A stretch of 64,000 nt of DNA, taken from assembly GCF_024732245.1 (NCBI RefSeq), contig NZ_CP093845.1, positions 1,178,001 through 1,242,000 on the forward strand, in the 5' to 3' direction. The DNA is from Dietzia sp. B32. Lineage in GTDB: Bacteria > Actinomycetota > Actinomycetes > Mycobacteriales > Mycobacteriaceae. Positions 15,990-24,679 of this stretch are shown here, piece after piece (the stretch's first letter is position 1; every line of letters starts with the position of its first letter). Under the pieces are notes generated by a model. That model saw nothing but the letters and a program-made list of their open reading frames with translations. It was not told the origin of the DNA and did not search any database. Made by a program: the position numbers and the translations under genes.

Positions 15990-16120
15990 GGGCCGCGCTT
16001 CGCTGTTGGTCTCCCAACCGCTTGGCGCGTAAGCCTTTAGCAGATTACACACACCGCCGAACGCGGCACAAATCGCCCGGTAGGACGCGGATCCGCCGGG
16101 CCCACTGGCAGGATGGCCGG

Positions 16121-16855
16121 ATGCGCATCTCCGTGGTGATCCCCGTCCTCGACGACGCCCGCGAACTCGAGGGATGCCTGGCCGCGCTCGCCACTCAGAC
16201 GCGCCTGCCCGACGAGGTCGTGGTGGTGGACAACGGGTGCACGGACGACAGCGTGGCCGTCGCACTCGGCGCGGACCCCCGGGTGGCCGCCCGGGTGGTC
16301 GCAGAACCGGTCCGTGGCATCCCCGCGGCGGCCGCGACCGGTTACGACTCCGCGACGGGCGACATCATTGCCCGACTGGACGCCGACTCCCGGCCCGGCC
16401 CGGAGTGGGTCTCCCGGATCGAGGCCGCGTTCGTCGCCGACGCCGAGCTCGCCGCCCTCTCCGGCCCGGGCGAGTTCATCGGGTTGACGGGGTGGCGGGC
16501 CCGCGCCGCGACGCTGCTGTACATGGACGCGTTCTTCGTCTCCGTCGGCGCCGCGATGGCACACCCGGTCCTGTTCGGTTCGAACCTGGCGATGCGTCGC
16601 GAGGCGTGGGAGCAGGTCCGCGACGGGGTCAACCGAACCGACCCGGAACTGCACGACGACATCGACCTGTCGTTCCAGTTCGGGGCCGACGATCGCCTGC
16701 TGGTCGACCGCTCGCTGACCGTGGGGATCTCCGCCCGGCCCTTCGACGACCCCGCGGCCATGCGGCGGCGCTTCTCGCGGGCGTTCCGGACGATCTTCCG
16801 CAACTGGCGCACGAGCCCGCCGTCGCAGCGCTGGATAGAGCGCGTCCGACGCTGA
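16121..16855 (+). CDS. Family 2 glycosyltransferase
   Basis: 244 aa GT-A type enzyme: MRISVVIPVLDDARELEGCL at the N-terminus, VVVDNGCTDDS for nucleotide binding and ARLDADSRPGPEWV with the DxD motif. There are no clear membrane spans beyond a moderately hydrophobic middle region. A CAGGAT -10-like sequence ends 6 nt before the ATG, suggesting leaderless expression. It converges on the carotenoid operon; carotenoid glycosylation is conceivable but not shown, and a cell-wall or mycofactocin-type role is equally possible. Alone on its strand. Confidence 0.85.
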   Translation: MRISVVIPVLDDARELEGCLAALATQTRLPDEVVVVDNGCTDDSVAVALGADPRVAARVVAEPVRGIPAAAATGYDSATGDIIARLDADSRPGPEWVSRIEAAFVADAELAALSGPGEFIGLTGWRARAATLLYMDAFFVSVGAAMAHPVLFGSNLAMRREAWEQVRDGVNRTDPELHDDIDLSFQFGADDRLLVDRSLTVGISARPFDDPAAMRRRFSRAFRTIFRNWRTSPPSQRWIERVRR

Positions 16856-16954
16856 CCCGGGCCCGGCCACTGGCGCCCGGCGGCGGGGCGGCGCGTAGAC
16901 GGGTGGGACGGCGCGGGCCCGGTCGGCCGCACCAGCCGGTGAGACGGCGCGGGC

Positions 16955-18256
16955 TCACGCCCAGACGAGCACCGACCAGAGGATGAGCTGGGTGACGCAG
17001 AACCCGGCCAGCATGTTGAGCACCAGGAAGCGCTTCCAGCCCTCGTTGGTCGCCTCGGCGGTGGTGTCGGTGACCCGCGTGTAGGCGGCCACGGTGGCGA
17101 GGTACGGCAGGATGGCGAACGCCGCCCCCGACGCGGGCCACGGCGCGGCGATCAGCAGCACCAGTACCGCGGCGGCGTAGCAGGCCAGCGCGAACCACAC
17201 GGCTGCCCGTGCGCCGAGGACGGTGGCGACCGATTTCAGGCCGGCTTCGCGGTCGAAGCGCACGTCCTGCACGGCGCCGAACGCCTGGGACGCCGCGCCC
17301 CAGAGCATGAACGCGATCAGGCACGCCCACACCCCGCCCCCGAGGTCCGCGCCGGCGATGGTCCAGCCGACGATCGCCGGGGAGACGAAGTGGAACGCCG
17401 AGGTCACCGAGTCCAGGAACGGGATCTCCTTGAACCGCAGACCCTTGGCGCTGTAGGCGATCACCGCGAACGCGCTCGCCGCCAGCCACAGCGACGACTC
17501 GAGCGTCCCGACCACCACGAGGTAGACCAGGAACGGCACGGTCGTCACGGCCGAGGCCACGAGCGTCGCCGTGTGCCGCGATCGTTCCAGCACCGAGCCC
17601 TCCACGCCGCCCTTGCGGGGGTTGCGCAGGTCCGACTCGTAGTCGAAGACGTCGTTGATGCCGTACATCGCGAGGTTGTACGGCACCAGGAAGAAGATCG
17701 TGCCGATCACGCCCAGCAGGTCGAAGCCGCCCGTGGCCAGGAAGTACGCCAGCGCGAACGGGGCGGCGGTGTTCACCCACGAGACCGGGCGGGACGACCA
17801 GAAGAGGGTGGTGAGCAGACCCGGTGTCGCCGGCCGCTCGGGGGTGCGGACCTTGTCGTCGTCGTCCTCCCCCGGCTCCGGGGTGCCCGCCAGCGCCGCG
17901 TCCCCGCGGCCCGACACCGTCGGGCTGCCCGCCACGGCACCGGCCCGCGGCCGGGCGGTGAGCACGAACCAGACCGAGGGCATGAACACGGCCACGGCCA
18001 CGGCGTAGGCGAAGTCCTCGATGGGGGCCACGCCCAGGCGGATGCCGCTGGTCAGCGCGTCGTCGTAGGCCACGAGCCCGGCGGAGATCATGATGTTGTC
18101 GAAGATCGCCGTGAGGACGAGCAGCACCACGAGCGAGCCGCCGACCCCGGTCAGCCAGCGTCGACGCTCGGGCCCCCGCAGGCGCCACAGCGCGATGAGC
18201 GCGGCGGCCACCACGGGGATGGCCATCGTGAAGTTGATGGTCGAGTAGATGCTCAC
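16955..18256 (-). CDS. Fused lycopene cyclase subunit (CrtYd-like) and lycopene elongase/UbiA prenyltransferase (CrtEb-like)
   Basis: 433 aa. Residues 1 to about 105 are a heterodimeric lycopene cyclase subunit with three membrane spans and the conserved PIEDFAYAVAV motif. A linker of about 50 residues rich in Gly/Glu/Asp (EDDDDK) follows. Residues about 150-433 are a UbiA-type prenyltransferase with NDVFDYESD and VQDVRFDREAG metal-binding motifs, typical of lycopene elongases that add two C5 units. The GTG at 18256 overlaps the crtYc stop (GTGA). From memory, C50 beta-cyclic carotenoid clusters of Dietzia contain such a fused gene (lbtBC). Together with crtYc it probably makes a cyclic C50 carotenoid. 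Confidence 0.88.
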   Translation of the reverse strand: MSIYSTINFTMAIPVVAAALIALWRLRGPERRRWLTGVGGSLVVLLVLTAIFDNIMISAGLVAYDDALTSGIRLGVAPIEDFAYAVAVAVFMPSVWFVLTARPRAGAVAGSPTVSGRGDAALAGTPEPGEDDDDKVRTPERPATPGLLTTLFWSSRPVSWVNTAAPFALAYFLATGGFDLLGVIGTIFFLVPYNLAMYGINDVFDYESDLRNPRKGGVEGSVLERSRHTATLVASAVTTVPFLVYLVVVGTLESSLWLAASAFAVIAYSAKGLRFKEIPFLDSVTSAFHFVSPAIVGWTIAGADLGGGVWACLIAFMLWGAASQAFGAVQDVRFDREAGLKSVATVLGARAAVWFALACYAAAVLVLLIAAPWPASGAAFAILPYLATVAAYTRVTDTTAEATNEGWKRFLVLNMLAGFCVTQLILWSVLVWA

Positions 18257-18630
18257 GAGCGCGCCCCCGCCCCGTCGTTCTGTGCGCCGCCGGACCGCGC
18301 GCCCCGCCGCGCCGAGACGTGCTCGACGGCCGTGACCACGCCCGTCGCACACACCAGTGCGAGGTGCGACAGGAACGCGAGGAAGACGACCTCCTCGAGC
18401 GGGATCTCCGGCGCGACCAGGAGGCCGGTCATGAAGTCGGTCTGCCCGCGGAAGAACACCCCGCTGCGCACCCCGAGCACATCCCAGGTGAGCAGCAGGG
18501 CCACCGCCGCGGTCACGGTGAGGGCGGTCGCGGCCGGCGCGCGGAACGCCGCGAGCTTCCACCGGTGGTCGATGACGAGGATGCCGGCGAACGAGATGAC
18601 CTGGACCGCCAGGTAGGCCAGTCCGATCAC
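18253..18630 (-). CDS. crtYc: Lycopene cyclase subunit (CrtYc / LbtA-like)
   Basis: 125 aa with three hydrophobic segments and the cyclase motif EIPLEEVVFLAFLSHLAL (PxEE). It pairs with the CrtYd domain encoded just downstream to form the heterodimeric cyclase. The GTG at 18630 overlaps the crtI stop (GTGA). The C-terminal tail of about 20 residues is Arg/Gly/Ala-rich. The open frame upstream belongs to the antisense of crtI and was not used. Confidence 0.88.
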   Translation of the reverse strand: MIGLAYLAVQVISFAGILVIDHRWKLAAFRAPAATALTVTAAVALLLTWDVLGVRSGVFFRGQTDFMTGLLVAPEIPLEEVVFLAFLSHLALVCATGVVTAVEHVSARRGARSGGAQNDGAGARS

Positions 18631-20282
18631 CGGTCGAACACCGAGCCCCGATCGAACACCGTGCCCCCGCCGGGCTCGGCCACGGGCGCGGTGCTCGTGT
18701 CCCCGCGCACGTGCTTGAGGATCAACTCGGCGCTGATGAGGCACATCGGCAGCCCGATCCCGGGGATGGTCGAGGCGCCGGCGTAGTACAGCCCGTCGAC
18801 GTGCTTGCTGACGTTGCGGGTGCGGAAGAACGCGCTCTGCGCCAGCGTGTGCGCGGGACCGAGGGCGGTGCCGCGCCACGCGCCGAGGTCGTCCTCGAGG
18901 TCGGCGGGCGCGATGGTGCGGCGCACGACGATCCGCTCGGCCAGGTCGTCGATGCCGGTCCAGTCGGCGATCTGGGCGATGGCCTGGTCGGCGGCCGCCT
19001 CGATCGCCGCGTCCCCCGCGCCGTCCACGCCGCCGTGACCGAGGGAGGGGTCGGCGGGGATGGGGACCAGGACGAAGAGGTTCTCGTGCCCCTCCGGGGC
19101 GATGCCCGCGTCCGGGTCGGTGTCGGTGGCGCTGGGGCGGCACACGTAGAGCGACGCCGGGTCGGGGATGTGGGGCTTCTCGCCGAAAATGGCGTCGAAC
19201 CCCTCCTCCCACCGGTCGGTGAACAGCAGCGTGTGATGGGCCAGTTGCGGCAGCTCACCGCGCACACCGAGCAGCATGAGCAGCGCGCCGGGCCCGGGGG
19301 TCTTCGAATCCCAGTAGGACTGTGGGTACGTGCGGAGGTGGTCGGGCAGCCACCGGGTCTCGAGGTGGTGGAGGTCCGCGGCCCCGACGACGAGGTCGGC
19401 CGGAAGCGTCCGCTCCTCCCCTGCCCGGTCGCGCACCCGGACGCCCCTCACCCGGGCCCCCGAGCGGCGGGACCCGCGACCGCGGGCGCCCTCGGATGTG
19501 GTGACCAGTTCGATCGCCTCGGTGCCCGTGTGGATGGCCACCCCCTGCTGCTCGGCGACCCGGCGGACCGCGGCGATCACCTCGGTGAACCCTCCACGCG
19601 GGTAAAGGACACCGTCGGTGAGGTCGAGGTGGCTCATGAGGTGGTAGATCGACGGCGCCAGGTACGGCGAGGACCCCAGGAACACCGCGGGGTAGCCGAG
19701 GATCTGCTGGATGCGGCGGTCGCTGAACCGACGGGCCACGAACGAGTGCAGCGGCTGGACGAGGCGCGCGACCAGCGACCCGGCGCGGGCCAGCACATCG
19801 GGACGCACCAGGGCCGGGTACGAGGTGAAGTTGGTGTAGAGGAACCGCTTGAGCGCGAGGTCGTAGGTGGTCTGCGCCGAGTCGAGGTAGGTGCCGAGAA
19901 CGCGGCCGGCGCCCGGCTCGAGCGACTCGAACAGCGCGGTCGAGGCGGCGCGGTCCGAGCGGACGTCGAGCGACTCGGGCCGGTTCTCGAAGTACACGCG
20001 GTACCCGGGGTCCAGGCGCACCAGGTCCAGCTGCTCGTCGGCGGAGGTGCCACAGAGGCGGAAGAAGTGGTCGAACACCTCCGGCATGAGGTACCAGGAC
20101 GGCCCGGTGTCGAAGCGGAATCCGCCGGACGACCAGCTCCCGGCGCGCCCGCCGACCGAGTCGGTGGCCTCGACCAGGGTGACATCGCGGCCCTCGTGGG
20201 CCAGCAGCGCGGCGGTTGCCAGGCCGGCGATACCGCCGCCCACCACCACGACCGGCCCGTCCGGGGCCTGCCGGCGGCTCAT
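18627..20282 (-). CDS. crtI: Phytoene desaturase (carotene desaturase)
   Basis: 551 aa flavoenzyme. N-terminal dinucleotide fold VVVVGGGIAGLATAALLA followed by DSVGGRAGSWSSGGFRFDTG; C-terminal family motif GLYYAGASTIPGIGLPMCLIS. It converts phytoene to lycopene by four desaturations. It includes a short Arg/Gly-rich insertion near residue 262 (ARGRGSRRSGARVRG). Its ATG overlaps the crtB stop. Operon order crtE-crtB-crtI supports the call. Confidence 0.96.
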   Translation of the reverse strand: MSRRQAPDGPVVVVGGGIAGLATAALLAHEGRDVTLVEATDSVGGRAGSWSSGGFRFDTGPSWYLMPEVFDHFFRLCGTSADEQLDLVRLDPGYRVYFENRPESLDVRSDRAASTALFESLEPGAGRVLGTYLDSAQTTYDLALKRFLYTNFTSYPALVRPDVLARAGSLVARLVQPLHSFVARRFSDRRIQQILGYPAVFLGSSPYLAPSIYHLMSHLDLTDGVLYPRGGFTEVIAAVRRVAEQQGVAIHTGTEAIELVTTSEGARGRGSRRSGARVRGVRVRDRAGEERTLPADLVVGAADLHHLETRWLPDHLRTYPQSYWDSKTPGPGALLMLLGVRGELPQLAHHTLLFTDRWEEGFDAIFGEKPHIPDPASLYVCRPSATDTDPDAGIAPEGHENLFVLVPIPADPSLGHGGVDGAGDAAIEAAADQAIAQIADWTGIDDLAERIVVRRTIAPADLEDDLGAWRGTALGPAHTLAQSAFFRTRNVSKHVDGLYYAGASTIPGIGLPMCLISAELILKHVRGDTSTAPVAEPGGGTVFDRGSVFDR

Positions 20283-21139
20283 CGGGCCACCGCCCGACCA
20301 CGACCGGCCGCGGCGCGGCCGATCACCACGAGCTTGACCGGATCCGGCACCCGCACCCGGCCCGCGCTCACCCCGGACGCCCCGGCCGCCCGCAGGCGGT
20401 CGTTGAGTTCGGCGAACAGGTCGTGGGCGGCGGCCACCGCCAGCCGGTCACGGCCCGGGATCCGGTGTATCGCCGCCCGTGCGATGCGCAGGTCCGCGTC
20501 CACGTCGTCGGCCAACTCGCTCACGTCCTCCTCCGTCAGTGCCCGCGGGTCACGGCCCGGCAGGTAGTTGCGACCGAGGTCCGTGAAGTCTTCCCGGATG
20601 TCCCGGAGGAAGTTCACCTTCTGGAACGCCGCACCGAGTGCGCGCGCTCCGGCGGCCATCTCGTCGTCGTCGCCCAGTCCCCCACCGGCGAACGTCCGCA
20701 GACACATCTCCCCGATGACCTCCGCCGACCCGTGGATGTACCGGCGCAGGGATTCCTCGGTGTGCTCGGTGACGTCGATGTCGGCCTCCATCGAGTCGTA
20801 GAACGGATCCACCAGGCGCGCGTCGATCCCGAAGCGCCGCGCGGTGTCGGCGAAGGCGTGCGTCACCGGATCGGGGTCCAGGCCACGCTCGATCGCGCGG
20901 TGCGTCCGGCGGCGGGCCTCCGCGATGAGCTCGCGCGCGGCGACCGGGTCGTCCATCGCCCCGTCGACGACCTCGTCCCCGACCCGCGCCCACGCGTAGA
21001 TCGCGGCGACGTGCGGGCGGGTGGCGGGCGCGAGCAGTCGGCAGGCCAGTGCGAACGACGTGGAGTACCGACGCAGGATCACCTCGCTGCACCGGCGGGC
21101 GGCGTCGGTGAACTCCGCGTGGGGGCTCTGCTGGGTCAT
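20279..21139 (-). CDS. crtB: Phytoene synthase
   Basis: 286 aa squalene/phytoene synthase. Both Asp-rich motifs are seen: DEVVDG near residue 54 and DIREDFTDLGRNYLP near 178, with the RRYSTSFALA segment near the start. It condenses two GGPP molecules to phytoene. The ATG overlaps the crtE stop by 4 bp. A GDDDEM loop near residue 156 is acidic but not unusual. Confidence 0.96.
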   Translation of the reverse strand: MTQQSPHAEFTDAARRCSEVILRRYSTSFALACRLLAPATRPHVAAIYAWARVGDEVVDGAMDDPVAARELIAEARRRTHRAIERGLDPDPVTHAFADTARRFGIDARLVDPFYDSMEADIDVTEHTEESLRRYIHGSAEVIGEMCLRTFAGGGLGDDDEMAAGARALGAAFQKVNFLRDIREDFTDLGRNYLPGRDPRALTEEDVSELADDVDADLRIARAAIHRIPGRDRLAVAAAHDLFAELNDRLRAAGASGVSAGRVRVPDPVKLVVIGRAAAGRGRAVAR

Positions 21140-22155
21140 CGGGTCCTCTCCAGGGCGGTGGCCAGGTGGGGGGCGAGGGCGGCCCGGACGTCATGGGGCA
21201 CGGCCGGGGAGTCCAGCGCGGCGCGGGCGGCGGTGATGAGGTCCTCGGCGATGCCCACCGCGTGCTCGCGGGCGCCGCACCCGCGCAGCAGCTCGCGTGC
21301 GGTGTCGGGGTCGGGGGCGGGCCGGCCGAGCGCGGCGTCGATCTCCGGCCAGACCTCGGTGGTCGCGGCGAAGGCCAGCAGGACGGTCGGCGCGCGGCGG
21401 ATCAGGTCGCCCTCGTTGGACTTGCCCGTCTCGGCCGGGTCGCCGAACACGCCCAGCACGTCGTCGATCACCTGGTACGCGGTCCCCAGGTGGCGGCCCA
21501 CCTCGTGCAGGGGGTCGATGACCTCGTCGGACGCGCCGGCGAGCACCGCGCCCAGGACCAGGGGCAGACACACGGAGTAGGCGGCGGTCTTGGCCGCGCC
21601 GATCGCCAACGCCCGCTCACGGTCGGCGAGCTCGCGCTCGACGGCGCCGTGGACGTCGGCGTACTCCCCGGCGATCGAGGCCACGACCGCGCTCTGCACC
21701 TCGTCGAGCACACGATGCAGGACCGGCGCGGGGACGGGCAGTCGGGCGAACCCGGCCATCGCGGCCACGAGCAGCAGGTCGCCGCCGAGCAGCCCGCCGA
21801 CCTGTCCGACGTGACGCGCGGTCTCGGTGCCGAGGCCGGACTCGACGGCCCGCGCGGTGGTCCGCCCCTGCAGGTTGGGCTGGCCGCGGCGCTGGTCGTC
21901 CCCGTCCGCCAGGTCGTCGTGCACGAGGAACGCCTCGTGCAGCAACTCCAGCGCCTGCCCGGTGGCCACCCGCACGGCCTCGTCGCGCCCTCCGGCCGAG
22001 GAGTAGACGGCGTCGAAGAGCGCCGAGCGCATCCCCTTGCCAGCACGGGTGGTCCGCCCCAGGTCATAGACCCACTCGTCCACCGCCGAACCCAGTCCCG
22101 CCGGCAGATCGTGGGAGGTCATCCGATGTGCGGCGGTCATCGAAAGGAGTGTCAT
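21136..22155 (-). CDS. crtE: Geranylgeranyl diphosphate synthase
   Basis: 339 aa trans-prenyltransferase. First Asp-rich motif HDDLADGDDQRRGQP; second motif QVIDDVLGVFGDPAETGKSNEGD, in which the usual final Asp is replaced by Gly, as in other actinobacterial CrtE/IdsA enzymes I remember. The start is uncertain: ATGs exist at 22155, 22140 and 22122, and none has a strong ribosome-binding site. I kept 22155. It heads the crt operon and provides GGPP for CrtB. A perfect 14-bp palindrome lies 49 bp upstream. Confidence 0.92.
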   Translation of the reverse strand: MTLLSMTAAHRMTSHDLPAGLGSAVDEWVYDLGRTTRAGKGMRSALFDAVYSSAGGRDEAVRVATGQALELLHEAFLVHDDLADGDDQRRGQPNLQGRTTARAVESGLGTETARHVGQVGGLLGGDLLLVAAMAGFARLPVPAPVLHRVLDEVQSAVVASIAGEYADVHGAVERELADRERALAIGAAKTAAYSVCLPLVLGAVLAGASDEVIDPLHEVGRHLGTAYQVIDDVLGVFGDPAETGKSNEGDLIRRAPTVLLAFAATTEVWPEIDAALGRPAPDPDTARELLRGCGAREHAVGIAEDLITAARAALDSPAVPHDVRAALAPHLATALERTR

Positions 22156-22203
22156 GTCGTGTTGTTCGGAGCCGGGGCCGTCGTGGATACGTCTCACCTC
22201 GAT

Positions 22204-22217
22204 TCTCGTCGACGAGA
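22204..22217. promoter_or_regulatory. Palindrome TCTCGTC-GACGAGA upstream of crtE
   Basis: A perfect 14-bp palindrome, 49 bp before the chosen crtE start in the only long non-coding stretch ahead of the carotenoid operon. It is a candidate operator. No MarR/CrtR-type regulator gene is next to it, so the cognate protein is unknown. Confidence 0.45.
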
Positions 22218-22311
22218 TGCGCCCGTGACAGGTCGTGTGGTCGTGACGCTGGCGTCCGCGCGTGTTCACGTTGTCACGGATCCCCGCGCCGAGAGGCCCG
22301 AAATGCACGAA

Positions 22312-22334
22312 GACCCCCGCTTGTGGCAGGGGTC
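22312..22334 (-). terminator. Hairpin downstream of tRNA-Tyr
   Basis: GACCCC-C-GC / GC-A-GGGGTC with a TTGTG loop and one mismatch. It lies right after the tRNA-Tyr 3' end on the minus strand and is probably its terminator. Confidence 0.5.
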
Positions 22335-22339
22335 CCGCG

Positions 22340-22421
22340 TGCCAGATGATGGATTCGAACCAACGTAGGCTAAGCCGACGGATTTACAATCCGCTCCCTT
22401 TGGCCGCTCGGGCAATCTGGC
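22340..22421 (-). tRNA. tyrT: tRNA-Tyr (anticodon GTA)
   Basis: On the minus strand the acceptor stem GCCAGAT pairs perfectly with ATCTGGC. It has the long variable arm of class II tRNAs and the anticodon loop TTGTAAA (GTA). 82 nt. Adjacent to yajQ, as remembered from mycobacteria. Confidence 0.94.
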
Positions 22422-22515
22422 GTGCACCTCAAGGGCGCTACGACACGATACAACGGCTGTGACCCCTGGTGCCAAATCGGGGTGTTCAGGGGTGGTGCGG
22501 CGGCGCCCCCCACCC

Positions 22516-22559
22516 GGCCGCTGGCGGCCTCCGGCGCGGCCGGTGGCGGCCTCCGGTCC
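22516..22559. repeat. 22-bp tandem repeat (two imperfect copies)
   Basis: Two adjacent 22-bp units (22516-22537 and 22538-22559) share GGCCG-TGGCGGCCTCCGG with three differences. They lie in the leader region of yajQ and have no evident function. Confidence 0.6.
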
Positions 22560-22611
22560 GGCGCCGGGCGGGTAGCCTGGCCGGAACATCCCCAACGACA
22601 GGAGAGCGTCC

Positions 22612-23106
22612 ATGGCCTCGGAGTCCTCGTTCGACATCGTCTCGGAGTTCGACCGCCAGGAGGTGGACAACGCCCTGAACCAGGCCGCCAAGGAGCTGGG
22701 CACCCGCTACGACTTCCGCGGGACCGACGCGAGCATCGAGTGGAAGGGCGAGGACGCGGTGGAGATCGTCGCCAACTCCGAGGACCGCGTGCTGGCCGCC
22801 AAGGACGTCTTCGTGGAGAAGCTGGTGCGCCGGGGCCTGAGCATGAAGGCGCTCGAGGTGGGCGAGCCGATGCCGTCGGGCAAGTCCTTCCGCCTGGTCG
22901 GGTCGCTCAAGCAGGGCATCGACAAGGAGAACGCCAAGAAGATCACCAAGCTGCTGCGCGACGAGGGCCCCAAGGGCGTGAAGGCGCAGATCCAGGGCGA
23001 GGAGATCCGCGTGTCCTCCAAGAAGCGCGACGATCTGCAGGAGTGCATCTCGTTGCTCAAGGGCGCCGACTTCGAGGTCGCGCTGCAGTTCACCAACTAC
23101 CGCTAG
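22612..23106 (+). CDS. yajQ: YajQ-family nucleotide-binding protein
   Basis: 164 aa, two ferredoxin-like repeats of the UPF0234/YajQ family. It begins [20 protein letters not shown] and contains [11 protein letters not shown] and [21 protein letters not shown], all diagnostic. Some members bind cyclic di-GMP; the physiological role is unsettled. AGGAG precedes the ATG. It stands alone, with tRNA-Tyr divergent upstream and modA 11 bp downstream. Confidence 0.95.
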   Translation: MASESSFDIVSEFDRQEVDNALNQAAKELGTRYDFRGTDASIEWKGEDAVEIVANSEDRVLAAKDVFVEKLVRRGLSMKALEVGEPMPSGKSFRLVGSLKQGIDKENAKKITKLLRDEGPKGVKAQIQGEEIRVSSKKRDDLQECISLLKGADFEVALQFTNYR

Positions 23107-23117
23107 TCGCGCGGACG

Positions 23118-23888
23118 GTGCCCGGTCGAGGTCCGCGCCGCGCCGCCGCGCTGGTCACCGCCGTGGGACTGTGCGCGCTCGCGGGGTGCGCGCGCGGGGG
23201 CGACGACGACGAGGGCGCGCAGCAGCTGACCGTCGTCGCCGCCGCGTCGCTCAGCGAAGCCTTCACCGAGATCGCCGACGACTTCGAGGCGGCTCACCCC
23301 GGCGTGACGATCCGGCTGGGTTTCGACGGCTCCTCCGGCCTGGTGGACCAGCTGTCCGGTGGCGCCCCGGCGGACGTGTTCGCCTCCGCCGACACCCGGA
23401 CGATGGACCGCGCCGTCGCCGAGGGGCTGGTCGCCGGTGAGCCGGCGAGGCTGGCCACCAACGTGCTCACGCTCATCACCCCGCCCGGCAATCCCGCTGG
23501 GGTCACCGGGCTCGACGACTCGTTGGACGGTGCACGACTCGTGGTGTGCGCGTCCGTCGTGCCGTGTGGTGCCGCTGCACGCACGCTGGCCGACGCCGCC
23601 GGGATCCGGCTGGCCCCGGTGAGCGAGGAGTCCACGGTCACCAACGTGCGCGGGAAGGTCACCTCCGGTGAGGCCGACGCGGGGATCGTCTACGTCACCG
23701 ACGCCCGCGCCGTCGCCGACCGTGTCGAGCAGGTCCCGATCGCCGGCGCCGACGCGGCGCCCAACGTCTACCCGCTGGCGGTCCTCGACCGGGCCACGGA
23801 CCCCGCCCTGGCCCGCCGCTTCGTCGACGCCGTCACCGGCCCCGAGGGGCGTGCGGTCCTCGCCGAACACGGCTTCGGTCCGCCGTGA
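23118..23888 (+). CDS. modA: Molybdate ABC transporter substrate-binding lipoprotein
   Basis: 256 aa. A short signal peptide ends in a lipobox (LCALAGC), so the mature protein is probably a lipoprotein. The binding domain starts with VVAAASLSEAFTEIADDFE and includes GSSGLVDQLSGGAPADVFASAD, typical ModA ligand-loop sequences. The GTG at 23118 lies 11 bp after yajQ. It is the first gene of modABC, each gene overlapping the next. It captures molybdate, and possibly tungstate, outside the membrane. Confidence 0.93.
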   Translation: MPGRGPRRAAALVTAVGLCALAGCARGGDDDEGAQQLTVVAAASLSEAFTEIADDFEAAHPGVTIRLGFDGSSGLVDQLSGGAPADVFASADTRTMDRAVAEGLVAGEPARLATNVLTLITPPGNPAGVTGLDDSLDGARLVVCASVVPCGAAARTLADAAGIRLAPVSEESTVTNVRGKVTSGEADAGIVYVTDARAVADRVEQVPIAGADAAPNVYPLAVLDRATDPALARRFVDAVTGPEGRAVLAEHGFGPP

Positions 23889-24679
23889 CCCGCCCGCCGC
23901 TGCCCCGCTGGCTGCTCGTCGCCGCCATGCTCGCCGTCCTCCTGGCGGCCGTGCCCCTCGCGGGCCTGGCGGTGCGCGTCCCGTGGGCGCGGGTCCCCGA
24001 GCTCCTCGCCTCCGAGGCCGCCCGGGACGCGGTGTGGCTGAGCCTGCGCACGTGCGCGGTCTCCACCGTGCTGTGCATCCTGCTCGGGGCCCCGCTGGCG
24101 GTGCTGCTGTCCCGCAGCCGCGGGCCCCTGGCGGCGCTGGCGCGCACGATCACGGCGCTGCCGATGGTCCTGCCCCCGGTCGTGGCCGGCCTGGCCCTGC
24201 TCATCACGCTCGGGCGCACCGGAGTCGTGGGCCGCCATCTGTCGGTGCTGGGGATCGAGATCGGGTTCACCACCGCGGCCGTGGTGATCGCGCAGACGTT
24301 CGTGGCGATGCCCTTCCTCGTGGTGGCGCTCGAGGGCGCGCTGCGCTCGGTGGACCCGGGCCTCGAGCGGACCGCCGCCTCACTGGGCGCCTCGCCGACC
24401 CGGGTCCTGACGACCGTGACGCTGCCGCTCGTCCTGCCGGCCCTCGTCGCCGGCGCGACGATGTCGTTCGCCCGCGCCCTGGGAGAGTTCGGAGCCACCC
24501 TCACCTTTGCCGGTTCCCTGCAGGGCACCACCCGCACCCTCCCGCTGGAGATCTACCTCGGCCGCGAGGCCGACACCGAGACCGCCCTCGCCCTGGCCGT
24601 CGTGCTCATCGCGGTCGCGGCCGTGCTCATGACGGTCTCCGCCCTCGTCGCCCGCCGGGCGGTGACGGGCCGTGGCTGA
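23885..24679 (+). CDS. modB: Molybdate ABC transporter permease
   Basis: 264 aa with five to six membrane spans and the EAA-loop ERTAASLGASPTRVLTTVTLP. SFARALGEFGATLTFAGS is the characteristic ModB/CysT family C-terminal block. The GTG start overlaps the modA stop (GTGA). It forms the channel for molybdate with ModC as ATPase. Confidence 0.95.
   Translation: MTRPPLPRWLLVAAMLAVLLAAVPLAGLAVRVPWARVPELLASEAARDAVWLSLRTCAVSTVLCILLGAPLAVLLSRSRGPLAALARTITALPMVLPPVVAGLALLITLGRTGVVGRHLSVLGIEIGFTTAAVVIAQTFVAMPFLVVALEGALRSVDPGLERTAASLGASPTRVLTTVTLPLVLPALVAGATMSFARALGEFGATLTFAGSLQGTTRTLPLEIYLGREADTETALALAVVLIAVAAVLMTVSALVARRAVTGRG

Noticed and set aside
16856-16954. Terminator between the GT2 gene and the crt operon
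   Set aside because: The region is GC-rich with direct repeats (GACGGCGCGGGC twice), but I found no clean stem.
17848-17870. DDDDK in the cyclase/elongase linker as a protease site
   Set aside because: It is one of several acidic runs coded by GAC repeats; no processing enzyme or evidence of cleavage.
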